Of a stretch of 64,000 bases of DNA, positions 63,951 through 64,000 are shown in pieces (the stretch's first letter is position 1; every line of letters starts with the position of its first letter). Both the position numbers and the translations under genes were made by a program. Source of the stretch: Burkholderiales bacterium (GTDB taxonomy: Bacteria > Pseudomonadota > Gammaproteobacteria > Burkholderiales > SG8-41); assembly GCA_022841375.1 (NCBI GenBank), contig JALHRQ010000007.1, positions 1 through 64,000 of the forward strand. Reading direction: 5' to 3'. The notes under the pieces were generated by a model. That model made no database searches and was not told where the DNA came from. It saw only the letters and a program-made list of their open reading frames with translations.

Positions 63951-64000
63951 TGGCGGAGCCGGTCGATCAGCAGGACGATTCGCCCTGCGTACATGTTTGC
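63950..64000 (+). CDS. DUF1289 domain protein, N-terminal fragment cut by the window end
   Basis: ATG at 63950 overlaps the HMG-CoA lyase stop by one base and opens a frame of 17 codons before the window ends. It encodes SPCVHVC, the start of the DUF1289 motif (S-P-C-x-x-x-C) of small cysteine-containing proteins probably binding Fe-S or zinc. Only the first residues are visible. Confidence 0.6.
   Translation, partial: MAEPVDQQDDSPCVHVC

Overview
The window looks like chromosomal core genome of a GC-rich betaproteobacterium. The evidence is neutral-trimeric-type porins with a betaproteobacterial signal peptide, a class I PHA synthase, the gene orders nadD-rsfS-rlmH-maf-rng, pilT-pilU divergent from yggS-proC-yggT-DUF167, and DUF971-ubiE-Tim44-ubiJ-ubiB, and a LiuR-type regulator close to leucine-catabolism genes. 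I cannot name the genus. I see no rRNA, tRNA, CRISPR array, prophage, transposase or plasmid gene.

Layout. 1-1.7 kb: a 22-residue lysine-rich peptide gene with its own terminator, then an ECF sigma/anti-sigma pair. 1.8-8.0 kb: a TPR-glycosyltransferase-like protein, the Mg transporter MgtE, and two tandem, nearly identical porins with identical terminators. 8.5-18 kb: surface-glycan and accessory genes (cysteine-rich protein, SPINDLY-type TPR O-GlcNAc transferase, small glycosyltransferase, aldo/keto reductase, FAH-family hydrolase, two methyltransferases and a glycosyltransferase-methyltransferase fusion). 18-25.7 kb: YqaA, a 1294-residue FAD/Fe-S oxidoreductase with an odd in-frame insertion, an unrecognised 519-residue protein, a DUF2817 peptidase-like protein and a HIT protein. 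25.7-27.9 kb: phoB-phoR behind a recognisable Pho box. 27.9-32.2 kb: the ubiquinone set ubiE, ubiJ, ubiB with a Tim44-like gene.

32-42.5 kb: a sodium/solute symporter with a histidine-rich tail, membrane proteins, a DHH phosphoesterase-like protein, VanZ, a MazG-like pyrophosphohydrolase, a thioredoxin-like ferredoxin, a hydrolase, a NodI/NodJ-type ABC exporter, HemJ, an exported HIRAN protein, a THUMP RNA methyltransferase and an unrecognised two-gene unit. 42.6-49.7 kb: TauE, the twitching-motility ATPases PilU and PilT, YggS, ProC, YggT, DUF167 and a cardiolipin synthase. 49.7-53.3 kb: rng, maf, rlmH, rsfS and nadD, tightly overlapping. 53.4-57.4 kb: aceE-aceF without an adjacent lpd. 57.6-64 kb: acyl-CoA and storage metabolism (crotonase, phaC, MerR/LiuR regulator flanked by two matching palindromes, a chromene-carboxylate isomerase-like protein, a macrodomain protein, a LiuC-like hydratase, HMG-CoA lyase, and the start of a DUF1289 gene cut by the window end).

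Most of the window is ordinary housekeeping sequence. The points most worth a second look are the lysine-rich micro-gene, the mosaic divergence of the porin pair, the in-frame foreign-looking segment in the FAD/Fe-S protein, the paired LiuR-like boxes that also face phaC, and the glycosyltransferase-methyltransferase fusion. No clearly new multi-gene system was found.
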